A stretch of DNA of 64,000 nucleotides from positions 1 to 64,000 of the forward strand of contig NOWV01000255.1 of the NCBI GenBank assembly GCA_003344405.1, in the 5' to 3' direction. Origin of the DNA: Trichoplax sp. H2. Lineage: Eukaryota > Placozoa > Uniplacotomia > Trichoplacea. The position numbers were made by a program, and so were the translations under genes. How positions within the stretch are numbered: position 1 is the first letter of the stretch; every line of letters begins with the position of its first letter. The notes beneath the pieces are model-generated. The model did not search any database. It saw nothing but the letters and a program-made list of their open reading frames with translations, and had not been told where the DNA came from. Of the stretch, positions 47,781-59,643 are shown piece after piece.

Positions 47781-48158
47781 ACATACCGTTGGGAAAAGAT
47801 ATCAAGTCTATACGCGTACTACTAGTACGTCGATATAGAAAGTATACAGTAAAACATGTTTCTTCCATCAATGCTTTATCCAGAATGTTTTATCCATTTT
47901 AGTTTCCATACCGTTGGGGAAAGATATCAAATCTATACGCGTACTACTAGTACGTCGATATAGAAAGTATACAGTAAAACATATTTCTTCCGTCAATGCT
48001 ATATCCAGAATGTTTTATCCATTTTAGTTTCCATACTGTTCGGAAAAGATATCAAGTCTATACGCGCACTACTAGTACGTCGACATAGAAAGCATACAGT
48101 AAAACATGTTTCTTCCGTCAATGCTTTATCCAAAATGTTGTATCAATTTTAGTTTAAT
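47781..48158 (+). repeat. 125-bp tandem array, three copies
   Basis: The units start near 47786, 47911 and 48036 (ACCGTTGGGAAAAGATATCAAG-like, shortened). Each contains the palindromic ACTACTAGTACGTCGA block and CAGTAAAACATGTTTCTTCC. Identity is high, so the array is young. A partial related unit lies at about 47360-47430. Confidence 0.85.
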
Positions 48159-48326
48159 GCACCCTTAATTCACTTTCACTGCACCGATTTACGCTAGTTC
48201 TATTTTGTTGAAATAATTGATTTAGTGAACACAGACATCAACATAAATCTCCAATATCAGCATGATTGGATTGTCAGATTGAGCATGCTCATCCGGATGT
48301 CAATGGGAGTAACATGGGGGTTGGCG

Positions 48327-48480
48327 TACAGTACAGTACAGTACAGTACAGTACACTACACTACAGTACATCATACTGTACAGTAGTCGAACTGTGCTGT
48401 ATCCGAGTTCAATTCACTACAGTGTACGGTACAGTACAGTATGCAGCAGTGTTAAGGTACAACACAGTAACTACAGTACT
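48327..48480. repeat. (CAGTA)n microsatellite and related GTACAGTA-rich stretch
   Basis: There are five or more CAGTA units from about 48328, then a degenerate stretch with several ACTGTACAGTA/GGTACAGTACAGTA words. It lies 300-450 bp upstream of the first carrier gene. Confidence 0.8.
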
Positions 48481-48780
48481 ATACGTTAGTTAGAAACAGT
48501 CGTTATTAATATTATTAATATTAAGGGAAGTTAATTAATAAAATAATTAATTAATCAGAATTGGTGCATGTGTCGTATGATGGTGGAAGAAGAAAGCTGC
48601 CCTTGTTGTTCCAGTCTTGATCGATGTGGGCACTAGATAGTGTAGTTGCAGAGATTTTATGCCAATCCAACCCTCTGTACTCGTTGTCGCTCCAATTTCA
48701 ACCTCTAGTTTTCATCTAGTGATTAGTCAAATACTGTACGCTTGTTATTGAATTACTCAATTCTTCATTACTTCAAAGTC

Positions 48781-51700
48781 ATGAAGGAATCATCTGATCA
48801 TCAAGGCAATGGCGATCTGACGTCATTTTCATCGATTCCCCCAAGCCAACGGATGATTTCTGCTTGTGCTGGAGCCTTTTTTGCATCGTTATTAAGTAAG
48901 TAACTGCCATTTGAAGAAGTAATAGAATTAATGATTGTCATCGCTTTTGATCCATCACCCTCTCAACGAGACATCGTTACAGTAGTCACTAGCGGCCATA
49001 CTGAAAATTCACGCTCGATAAAAATACAGTTCATAAACATGCAAATAGCGTTATTTGTGACATATTCATTTCAATCGACGATCAAAGTCTTCATGGTAGA
49101 GATATCCAATGAATACGCTAATTTACAGTACATCTACATGTTATTTTGCTTTTCGAATTACTGTACAATCGCATTTTCCACTTTAGATATAAGTATAGTG
49201 TAGCATGCAATAATAGGAAAATTCCAGGCTATGTGCCGTTGCATTGGTAAAAAGTTATTACCATCGTTAGGCTTAATCAATTGCGGTCTACCATGGTCAA
49301 AACAAAGACTTATTACCCTAGATTTCTCTCTATATAGAATACCCATCAGCATGCATGATTGAAGAATAAACGATTACTTACTTACTCGACGATAGTACAG
49401 TACAGTATTGTTATAGTTGCCGTGCTGAAATAGTGCTTAAAATACTACTGTATGAATTGTAATCCAATTATATGATTGCATTGCATGTGCTTGTACTCTG
49501 TACAAATCCCTGGATCGCGAGAAGGCGTTTACCTTATTAGCGTAATTTTAATACTCTGAAATATCGGGCTTAGTAAATCAACAATATATCGGCCACGAAA
49601 GTCTCTTGTTGACGTATACTGTTTACGAGTAATAACAACTAGAAATGCAGCGGACGCGAAGAAATTCCGTCAATGTTGAGATGAATTAATTATCACCTAT
49701 ACAAAGCAGTGATTGTATATTTCTGATTTGTTGCATAAAATAGTTACTCCATTTGATGTAGTCAAGACCAGGATTCAAGCAGATCAGAAATTGATTAAAA
49801 GTGGTAAATATGGATTATAAGCAACGCTATTGTTTGTAAATGATTTAAAATGATACTTGTTGTTGATATCTATGCTACATTTATTGAATATTTTCATCTT
49901 AATGTTTAAAGACTTGTAAATAGTAAAAGCATGCATGTAGTATTTTCAAACGATTATTTGGACATATCAAAATTTAAATTTACAGTATTACACTAAACAT
50001 GACCACGTTATATGATTTACCGTTTGGTTGTATTTCCTTTATGGATAAACATGAATAGAACTTTCATTTAGTTATTAGTCCTGTAGATAATGATTGTAGT
50101 ATCTTGGAACAATTAATTAGACCGATCAATCTTTCGGATCTTTCTAGATGTTTGTTGCTTAGAGTCAATAGTACGACTTTAAACATGCAGTCCCTTTTAG
50201 TTCTTTCTAAATATCATAATACGTTGCAATTGTCGCTATACGTATCTGTCATAACGCTACAATTGCTTTTACTACGAGTAGATTTTAAGTAATTTCTACA
50301 AGTGTTAGTGGCTGGTATTCAATCATCGAGTGATCGCTGATAACATACTAAAGTAAATGAATTAAGATTCAAATATGTTCGTGTACGTTATACGAGTACA
50401 ATCTATAGTAATCCTACTTGACATAATTCATTCGTACTCATGTACTTATATTCATTGCTTAAGCTAGGTAGTTCTACTGTAATTTGCTCGGACTTTAAAA
50501 TGAATCGAAGAGCTCCTATTAAAATACGTTTTTGTTATTCAAATGTTAAACAATTTGACTTTCTTAAACATATTCTTGTTTATTAGATTCGTATTTATAT
50601 TGAGCTTTGCCTGGTAAAGCTTGTCATTGGGATGCTTATTTTGCTGTATTTTCTTATTGCATTAATTAGAAAAAATTGTCTTTTTTCGAAATGGAGTCCT
50701 AAGTCAAGTTTGCCCAATATGTCCCGCTGGTCCCAGTCATTGCGAACATCAAGTCAACATTACCAGCCGAGCTACGGCTATGGTATGTAATTTTTATTAA
50801 CGAATATTGACATTTAATTGAACATTGCGGCTCGATGCTAATTGATCGGTTATGGGGTCTCCCGTTAAACGGAATTCAAATTTAATGATAACAGTATATC
50901 TGTAAAATTGGATATTTTTCGGTGATAAATGTCAATTATCGTCGTAATGTTTCTACCTTTATTTCTTGAAAAATCTCAGGAAACTGCGTTCAATATTGCA
51001 AAAAGTGAAGGAACATTTGGTTTATGGAGAGGATTATCGCCAACTGTGTAAGATATCATTTTACTTTTCTTAAGACCTGTACTACAGGATTAATTCCTTT
51101 CTCTTGCTCACTTTTCTTGGCTGTATGAATGTTACACAAAAATCTTCTTACATCATAAATTTGTTAACACGAATTATGTATCATTGAAATGCTGATTATT
51201 TTGTTTCCCAAATTAGAATGATGGTGGTGCCTGCTACTGTCATCTACTATACTGGCTATGATTTCTTAAAGGATAGGCTATCTTTTCGTTTTGGTTCCTA
51301 TAAAGATGTACTTGCACCAATGATTGCTGGAGTAACAGCGCGTAGTAAGTCGTTAATTTACGGAGTAATTACTGAATTAGTCATCTTTAAGTGATAATAA
51401 CTTCAGAGATGTCCGATATTATATAATTTAATACTTTTAACTAGTTTTTCTTGAATTTAAATTTCTACTTTTGTATGGATTGCTGAACTTATCTAGAGAT
51501 TTAAATGTTCATGTCATTACAGCTACGACAGTCTTAATGGTTTCGCCTATTGAATTAATGAGAACTAAGATCCAAGCCAAAGAAGGGAATAGTTATAGAG
51601 GTGAGTAAAATTACTGCTAACGTACTTATGCATCCCTATTATCATTGTAGTTAATCGAACGACCTCCAGTTCCTAAATTCTGTATACCTTGCTTTATTAG

Positions 51701-52619
51701 AAATGGCTAGCATTGTGAAAAATGCCGTCAAACAAAGTGGGGCATCATCTCTTTGGCGAGGACTAGGGCCCACACTTCTGCGCGATGTACCTTTTTCTGG
51801 TGGGTGTTATAAGATTCATTTCCAAAATTTACTTTATATACAGTTATTCTTGTTTACGAATCTTAATTAGCTAATAGTGATTACCTTAATAACATAAACA
51901 ATCCCGATTAATAGCATGTTATTGGGCTGGCTATGAATACTTTAAGCGTAAACTTTCACGGTCTGTGGGTGAGAAAAATCGAAACATCACTACGTTTGCA
52001 GCCGGTGCTATTTCCGGATCGGTAAGCTATTCGTTCCCATAGTAGTGTAGGTAACTAGATTTTTAATGTAAAAGTATACCATGTATAAATCATTAATGCG
52101 ATAAGATGTAAGCGTGTCTTAATCGCCAATAGAAATCTATTACGGTAAAGTGCTACAATAAAGATGGTCTTTAATTATAATGATGCAATAGATTGTTGCT
52201 ACTGCCACGACTCCCTTTGATGTCGTCAAGACTCGTTTACAGGTTGACATGGGAGAAAATTTTGCAGGTATAAATATTTGGCTTGATTGTGCTATACCTA
52301 GCTTTATATTGTTTTTGTGTACTAAAAAATGTAATTAATTTGGATTGATAATAGAAAAGCAAAAAATTCCGTCCACTTGGAGTGTTATCAGAGATATCTG
52401 GAAATTACATGGATGGAACGGTTTATTTGCAGGTGCATTAATGGAAAGATTGACAAGTATGATATTATGTGGTTGTAGGCATAAATGATTAAAATCAAGA
52501 TAACTTTTTCTTCAGGTGTAACTGCTCGTGTCGCCAAGATTACGCCCGCATGTGCTATCATGATAGGTAGCTATGAATTTTGTAAAGACTTTTTTGTGAA
52601 AAGAAACCGTTCTCGATAA
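48781..52619 (+). CDS. SLC25A40: Mitochondrial carrier, SLC25A39/SLC25A40 family, copy 1
   Basis: This is an inner-membrane solute carrier; the family imports glutathione into mitochondria. There are eleven exons: 48781-48895, 49744-49803, 50670-50782, 50980-51047, 51217-51344, 51523-51600, 51701-51799, 51915-52021, 52192-52267, 52355-52432 and 52516-52619 (342 codons including TAA; 341 aa). All three carrier signatures are visible: [22 protein letters not shown] and [32 protein letters not shown] and TPACAIMIGSYEF are family hallmarks. The matrix loop NGVLSQVCPICPAGPSHC holds three Cys. The exon 10 donor GTGCAT gives the family length; a GTATGA donor 24 nt later would add eight residues in frame. 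Whether it is strictly A39 or A40 is not resolved, so the symbol is approximate. Confidence 0.92.
48896..50669 (+). other. First two introns of carrier copy 1
   Basis: Introns 48896-49743 and 49804-50669 are much longer than the rest of this gene. The first contains a short GTACAGTACAGTA run near 49396. Otherwise I see no exon, RNA gene or repeat; small open stretches here have no recognisable content. Confidence 0.6.
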
Positions 52620-54099
52620 TAGCAAGTTCTTCGAAGATCGTGTAGTATTTCCATTCTGATGGACTACATGAATTTATGATGTCAGTTGCACCTTGTGCGC
52701 AAATTTAACATTTCAGTTTAATTGATACAGCAAGATTGGTTTCAATACAATGTACGCGTAGGTATATTCCTCTTTTCATCATATTCTTGTTTATTTCACT
52801 TGCAAATGAGGATATTTATAGTCACGATAAAAGTATAAGCTATGAATTTAAAACGTTACAAATGATAGCTTGAAAGCATAAATAATTCCTACTGACCTAA
52901 TTTCGCTTAAATTAATAACTAACTTTCACTTATTGCAACGACATATTTTTACGTAATGTATATGAATTTTGCCTTTCATATAATGTTTATATACGGGCAT
53001 TTTATATTATTAACAACTTATACTGTTTAAAATATTTCAAATTAGTTATTACAATATTTGGAAAGTTGCTGTAACGATTTATATTTCCTTTATTGGATAT
53101 CTGCTGTTCAATTATATTAGTTTGACATGCACAGATGTAGTACCTGTGTATCCATTTATGGGTTTTTATTAGCATGGCTAAAAATGCCCGAAATGAATGA
53201 ATATTTATGATGAAGTCACGACGATTTTAATGACTAGATTTAAACCTATTTTATGCAGTCTTATAGGAATAAATTAATACAAACATCAATTTGGAAACTC
53301 TCATGTTTTGCGCAATACATTTTGAGTTACCCATCGGTTAAATATAAACAAGATGTTACATCATGCTTTTAAAATAATCAGTGAACCATGTGCGATCATA
53401 CAGTACAGTATAATTATTTGTATTTGATTTCGTTTGGAACGTAATCATACGAACAGTATTATCTCGACCACCTACATGGTACACTATACAGTACTCCACT
53501 AGATAGTACATACAGTAACAAGACAATCATTAATCAAATCAATTCTAGTACTAAGCTCCTTGCATGCTTGAGTCAAACCATACAGTCATAATATATCGTC
53601 AGCCGAACATTTGTAAAATCTGTCTATCTATCCCGCTGTTGCTGCTGCATGGTTGTAATCCTAGTTTGTCATACAACATCAACCGGAGTTCGGAGGAATA
53701 TTTGACTCTGATGCAATACATTTAGCTACTAAGTATTTTGTCCTACCTATCATTATTACTTCGTGTTTTAGTAAAATATTTGATTCTGATGCAATACATT
53801 TAGCTACAAAGTATTTTGTCCTACCTATCATTATTACTTCGTGTTTTAGTAAAATATTTGATTCTGATGCAATACATTTAGCTACAAAGTATTTTGTCCT
53901 ACCTATCATTATTACTTCGTGTTTTAGTAATATATTTGACTCTGATGCAATACATTTAGCTACAGAGTACTTTGTCCTACCTATCATTATTACTTCGTGC
54001 TTTAGTAAAATCCAGCAGTCTCTACATTTATGGCTTTTGCTTGAATTGATGAAAGAAAAAGTGTTGACAGTTTACAAATCGAATTTTTCGATCAGTAGT
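52620..54099. other. Spacer between the two carrier genes
   Basis: This is AT-rich unique sequence to about 53390, then several ACAGTACAGTA words (53400-53510), a 78-bp minisatellite (listed separately), and about 90 bp leading to the second start codon. No gene is recognised. Confidence 0.7.
53695..54008. repeat. 78-bp minisatellite, four copies
   Basis: Four near-identical units carry GACTCTGATGCAATACATTT, AGCTACAAAGTATTTTGTCC and TACCTATCATTATTACTTCG. As 78 is a multiple of three, the minus strand stays open across the array with a 26-residue repeat (GRTKYFVAKCIASESN). That is expected by chance from one open unit and is not taken as a gene. It ends about 90 bp before the start of carrier copy 2. 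Confidence 0.85.
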
Positions 54100-57058
54100 A
54101 TGGATACGAAAGGCGATCAAAATGTGGTACGAATAACTGCCGCTCAAAAATTAGCCTCATCATGCTTCGGCGCAATGGCCACGGCTGTTATAGGTACTGC
54201 TGATAATACTGTAATTATGTACTCATCAATCAGGATGAATTAATGCCAATTTCTGTTTGAAATGACTTACCTAGCTACGGTACTGTTGCTGCGAATTATA
54301 ATACAGTATACGAGCATTATAATAATGATTTACAAAGTAAGCGGATATCGTGATGTTACGATCAATCATACTGTACTATACGTATAAGTGTCATTTTATT
54401 GTCATGATAAGAATATTGATGTAGATTTATGAGATAAAATATAACGAACGTCCTAGAATACTCGAAATTGATTAATTACGAAACAGATATCTTCTGTACT
54501 TGTAGATATCATATTCTGTGCAAGCACTTACTAACTCTGAGCTATATTTCTCATCATTTGATGATTATTGTTTGTTCAAGTTACACCTTTCGATGTCATC
54601 AAGACACGGATGCAGATCAAGCGGAATGCTCGTCTAGCTAAAGCTCCAATATCAGAATGTACTGTAATTAATTGCTAATTCTGATACCTGATTTAATTCC
54701 TGTATGCTGCAGGGCGTAATATTTGCAATTTCAGCTCAACACATTAGCATAATACAATTGAAAGATGTAGCGAGAATAGTGAATAGTGACTGATGCTTGT
54801 ATAATATTATATGTTTACAGCTGTTCCATACGTGCTATGTAATGGCTTAATGGATCACAAATGCACTATGTGCCCAGAAACGATGATGAAGAATTGCAGG
54901 CCTACAATGTGGGTAAGTTGATGATCGATCTCCTGGAGGCAATGTTTTATCCACAACTGCAGTACGTGGTATATCGAATTGTACCTCTCCTATATGTAAT
55001 TCAAGCTCTTTTGCCAATAATTGCACACCTGCATTCAAATAAATATTATCACCATTGAACGTCGTAACTAATAGTAATTTTTATATACTCGTTAATAATA
55101 GTGGTAGCGGACACACACTTTGTCATTACTCTTTCGTTAAACAACTAATTTGTAATTATGTTGTTATAGGGTACTTTCGTCAATATAATAAGGAATGAAG
55201 GACCATCAGCATTATATCGAGGATTACCGCCGACATTGTATGTAGTTAAAATCTCTATTTTTCGTTCATTGTCTAACTATTGTTGCTAGCTCATAAGAGT
55301 TTCATATTGTTGCACTTTAGTTATTAAATTATTAATCGTAATATAAACTTACATAGGTAATTCTATCTAAAGTTGAAATGATGTTATATCTAAGCCTGTT
55401 TAAGCTAATCGGCCAGTTCAGTTTCTTTAATATTGTTCTATACGATCCTACTATTCATACGAAGTACTGTGAATCGTTGCCAAACATTCTTATATTCGTA
55501 GCTTAATTCTGCGATATGGATAAAGCTATGTTAATCCCCCAAAAATTAACTGTAGGGCTCCTACCAAACGAAAATTTATTGTAACTTTCAAAAACTGCCA
55601 TTGATAAAGTTATTAATGCTATTATTAATTATACTTCGTTGGTTGTAGAGTATGTTGGTGGTTTAGCACAGAAAATGATAGATAGCTGTTATACTTTCTC
55701 TTGTTTAGGATTATGGCAATTCCATCGACAATGATATTTTTTACTGCGTATGACATTTTAAAAGAGAAGTTGACTCCGCATCTTGGCAAACGACAGGATG
55801 TATTAGCTCCAATGCTTTCGGCGATGCTTGCTAGAGGTATATTTACTACTGTTATGGCTTACTGTAGTAATATAATGCCTGAAGTTTTGATATGATCCGT
55901 CTTACAGTTACGGTTGTTACGGCAATTTCCCCTATGGAACTTGTCAGAACAAAGATGCAAGCTAGTAAGACAGCCGGATATGGAGGTGAGAATAGATAAA
56001 GTCTTGTTACTCTAATTAGCATACACATTATTATCTAGTTAAATTATCAGTAAATAGCGGTAAAAATTTTAGAACTATTTGAGTTATTTGCGATAGTAAT
56101 TTGCTGGCATTTATCTATAGAATTGGTTCGTATTGTTTATCAGGAAGCAAAAATAAGTGGTGTATCGACATTGTGGCGTGGCCTGGGGACAACCCTTATG
56201 CGTGATCTTCCCTTTTCTGGTAGATTTTGAATAGCGTTTTGTATCGAAAAAGATACCATTAATATTTCTGCAAATTCATTTTATTCACTTGTTTATTTAT
56301 ATTGCAAGCATTTTACTGGGCTGGGTACGAAAACTTCAAGAAAAGATTTAATACTTTGACAAATGGAAAGTATCCTAACATAAGTAATTTTTCCGCAGGT
56401 GCTACATCCGGCATGGTAAGGTTCCTTTTAGTTACTATTTACTAGACTAATTATGTAAATGTTCTATCTGGATCACCTTAGTGGCTCTTCCATTACAGAT
56501 AGTAGCCGCAGCAACTACCCCTTTCGATGTAGTAAAGACTCATTTGCAAGTAGATATGGGTGAAACAAATAGTAAAAACGGTAGCTAATATATACACTTA
56601 AAAAATTGTATACGCAAATATGTATAATGATGTACATAAAATAAAATTTATACGCCTGCAAAGTTTGCTAGTTGTCATTAACCGATTAAACCCACACACA
56701 GATTAGTTGTAGTGGTCTTACTAAATGTATATTTTAATTGTGTATGCAGGAAGCCAAAAAGTACCTTCTATGTTTGCTATTATGAACAATATTCGACAAC
56801 AATATGGTGTTAGAGGACTATATACCGGTATGAAATTAGTTTATAAAGCATAAATAAGCGTATTTTAGCATTCAGCTTAATAATAGTCATATAATAAGGT
56901 ATAGAACCCTGAAATTTATAGAATATCCATAAACAATATTTAACTACTTTGTAGGAGTTGCTGCTAGGGTTATTAAAGTTGCACCAGCAAGTGCAATTAT
57001 GATTAGCACCTATGAATTCTGCAAAGATTATTTCGCTAAAAAAAATCGTTTGACCTAA
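54100..57058 (+). CDS. SLC25A40: Mitochondrial carrier, SLC25A39/SLC25A40 family, copy 2
   Basis: Eleven exons: 54100-54193, 54581-54658, 54821-54912, 55170-55237, 55709-55836, 55908-55985, 56121-56219, 56309-56415, 56499-56580, 56750-56827 and 56955-57058 (336 codons including TAA; 335 aa). Intron positions and phases equal those of copy 1, so this is a tandem duplicate, strongly diverged in protein sequence. Signatures are [22 protein letters not shown] and [11 protein letters not shown]. The matrix loop [13 protein letters not shown] plus a later KNC gives four Cys, closer to the vertebrate proteins than copy 1. [20 protein letters not shown] and [13 protein letters not shown] mark the family. 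AATAAA lies at about 57520. Glutathione transport is inferred from the family; A39 versus A40 is not resolved. Confidence 0.92.
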
Positions 57059-57920
57059 ATTGGCTATGATGTATTTGGTATACCAGACGAAAGGAGTCAC
57101 TTTCAAAAGTTAAATGCAATCCTGTTTTCGAATGCTCAATTGATCATCTGTAAGAATACTATACGCATATATTATAAAGGTTTCTAAAATGATTACATAT
57201 TTGAAATTGCAGTAATTACATTCAGTTTGGTGGTAACACTGCATGGTAACACTGATTTGACATACGTATATCCATCCATACTGTAGTTGATTGCTTTGAA
57301 GAATTACGTAAACCCTAATTTAAAATCCTAACTTATTTATAGGTATTGCTTAATTTTAGTTTAGTGCTATTTCGTCATATTGGCTGTCTATAGAGAAGCC
57401 ACCGGATTGATAATTGATAGCAATTTACGTCATGTAGTTGTTTATTGAGGTTTTAAGTTAATGTTGGCTATAACAAAATTTATCAGCCAATGAAAACATT
57501 CCGGTAAATTAATTTACAAATAAACATTTAACAAATATCAACCAATATGAACAGCTATACGCATATAAAATTTATACAGTACTATTTAAAATCTGTACAA
57601 ACAGGTAATATCTACGATTTTTTGTCTTACTGAAATAAATAAATTTCTTGTGCTTAATAATCGATTAGACAATTTTTAAGTCTAGCAAGAAACAGGGTCA
57701 GTTCTGTACATGAATCGAAATAGCAAGTTACTGTAAAGCATTAAGGATATGATATAGGTACACCAATGATAATTATTTACCTCATTCATAGTCAATACAA
57801 TACTAGCCATATCTTATAGTCAGTTTCTATAGAAAACCGTTTGTGTGCCTATGCAGACCATGAGGCCATAGAGTCAAGACTTTAGTCTCAACCAATCTTT
57901 ATAAAGTGGCAAGGGTGATT
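57059..57920. other. Convergent spacer between carrier copy 2 and GATAD1
   Basis: The two genes face each other tail-to-tail across about 860 bp. AATAAA at about 57520 could end the carrier transcript, and TTTATT (AATAAA on the minus strand) at about 57440 could end GATAD1, which would make the 3' UTRs overlap. Nothing else is recognised. Confidence 0.5.
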
Positions 57921-59643
57921 TCAAGGCGATTGCGATTTATCGATTTCTTCTGCAGCAGCTAGTAATGATGCTATAGCATCGGATTGTTGTACAAGAGGCG
58001 CATAAGCCGCATAAGGTGTCGGTAAGGCAGCAGAGAACTTGGCAGGACTGTGACAAACGAATTCTATGCAATCCATTGGCCTACAGACTTCCTCTTCAGG
58101 TCCTGTTATTGAGATATGTTTAATTCATCTCAGCAAATGTGCATATCAGACGTACGCGTACTTAATTTAGCATGGCTGGTTTAAAGATAATGTGAGATTC
58201 TACGCCTACTTTATTTAAAATCAGTTGATTTTTTATAACTGTCACTTTACCTAAGACGAAAATAGATGGATCGAAATGATCAGGACAAGGTTGAGTAGGG
58301 AGTAGCCAAGTTAATACGACACTTTTTTCACCATACTGATCTTGCATAAACCCACGAATCTGCGCAAAAAATATTCCACCTTGAATATCCACTAAAGACA
58401 CGATATCACCGACTTGATACTTTATACCCTGAATAAAAAACAGTACTGTATAGTCAGAATGTTATAATAGTTGTGTGGATAATAGAAATCCTTCATTTCT
58501 GTCAAAAACTACTGGAGCATTGGACGAATTATTTAGCAATGACATTTCTAAGTTCGTTAAATTTCATTAGGAATCGTATTTTAACTGCTTTTATTCTGCA
58601 TCTACGATACTATAGCTACTTGTCTATTTAATTAAGATCAGGTGTAGACTGTAGACCTTACCGAAACAGAGTATTGTAAAATACTGTACATAGCGTACCG
58701 TAAACGTTAGTAATTTGTGTTTTTGATCAAACAAAGCCATCTATGATTATCTTTTTAAATTACTGTACGAATTGAAAAAAATTCCAATATGAACTATTCG
58801 CATTTGTGTTAAAGTCACGGTTTAAATTAATTTAATTTTAACTTAAGCCTGCAAGATTTCCAAACCATGCGGTCGTACGCGTACTGTACAGTGTACAAAA
58901 TAGCAATAAAGAGAATTGGCTGTAGTGAATTCTGATATACAACTACTGTATAATGATCGTATGAATGAAAGTCTCATGAATGTTAGCCATTGGCAATGAT
59001 TAATATACATAGACACCAATATAATTAAACCATGAGACTTATGAATTATGATATAGTAATCCTGAATGATAGCTGTACTTACCTGATAAAATATTCTACT
59101 GCAGGTTACGATTGATGCCACAGCTGAAGGAGCTTTAATCGGCTAATGATAAAAGGTCAATGTAGAGATATTAGCTATGGAGGTATAGTGTTTATAGTTC
59201 CAGTAGGTACTGTTAGGCATGAGTATAGTGTACAAAACTACATTGGAGGAAAATGCATTGAAATCAAGACCTCCATAATAAAAGGACATATGAATCAGTA
59301 GATCGAGCGTAAGGCAGGATTATGAGTAAATTACCTTTCTCTTTTTCAAACTTCGTCTACCCCTTTTGGATACGAGCGAGCTTTTCGCTTGTCCTTGAGA
59401 GCGTGTACGTCCACTGCTACCATTGCCTTTATCCCGGTGATTTCCCTTACTGCTACTGCTACTAGCCGTACTACTACTAGTATTCCTCTTCTGAGTTGAA
59501 CTATCGTTGTTATCGGAGGAAGGTAGTAAATTTCGCTTAGTGTAACAAATTTGGCATACAATTTGATCGTTGGGCAGACGATGCCACATGGTGGTGGATG
59601 TCGCTTGGCACCAGACGCAAACGGGCGCACTTCCAGGTGGCAT
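57921..59643 (-). CDS. GATAD1: GATA zinc finger domain-containing protein 1
   Basis: This nuclear chromatin protein has four exons on the minus strand: 59335-59643, 59083-59142, 58251-58428 and 57921-58102 (243 codons including TGA; 242 aa, close to the vertebrate length of about 270). ATG at 59643 opens MPPGSAPVCVWCQATSTTMW; with VCQICY this gives a CxxC-x17-CxxC GATA-type finger. A Ser-rich, basic linker follows (SSSTASSSSSKG, KRGRRSLKKRK), then PIKAPSAVASIVTCSRIFYQ. The conserved reader-like region comes next, with YQVGDIVSLVD, FFAQIRGFMQDQYGEKS, VLTWLLPTQ and FDPSIFVLG, and finally the C-terminal IEFVCHSP. In vertebrates GATAD1 is found with histone H3K4me3-binding complexes; that role is taken from the family. 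Confidence 0.93.

Larger units (their letters stand above)
46138..48780. other. Repeat-rich spacer between receptor B and the carrier genes
   Basis: No intact gene is seen. In order it holds the poly(A) signal of copy B (AATAAA 46182), the inverted LTR-like copy, a second LTR-like block, a duplicated degenerate ORF on the minus strand, a 125-bp tandem array and a CAGTA microsatellite, all listed separately. The final 280 bp before the carrier start are ordinary unique sequence, presumably its promoter and 5' UTR. Confidence 0.75.

Noticed and set aside
47781-48158. CRISPR-like reading of the evenly spaced repeats
   Set aside because: The whole 125-bp unit is repeated without unique spacers, the genome is eukaryotic and no cas genes are present.
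48266-48493. 75-codon ORF upstream of carrier copy 1
   Set aside because: Made largely of the CAGTA microsatellite; low-complexity translation.
53679-53987. Minus-strand repetitive 102-residue protein
   Set aside because: It is a 78-bp minisatellite; because 78 is divisible by three, one open unit stays open in every copy.
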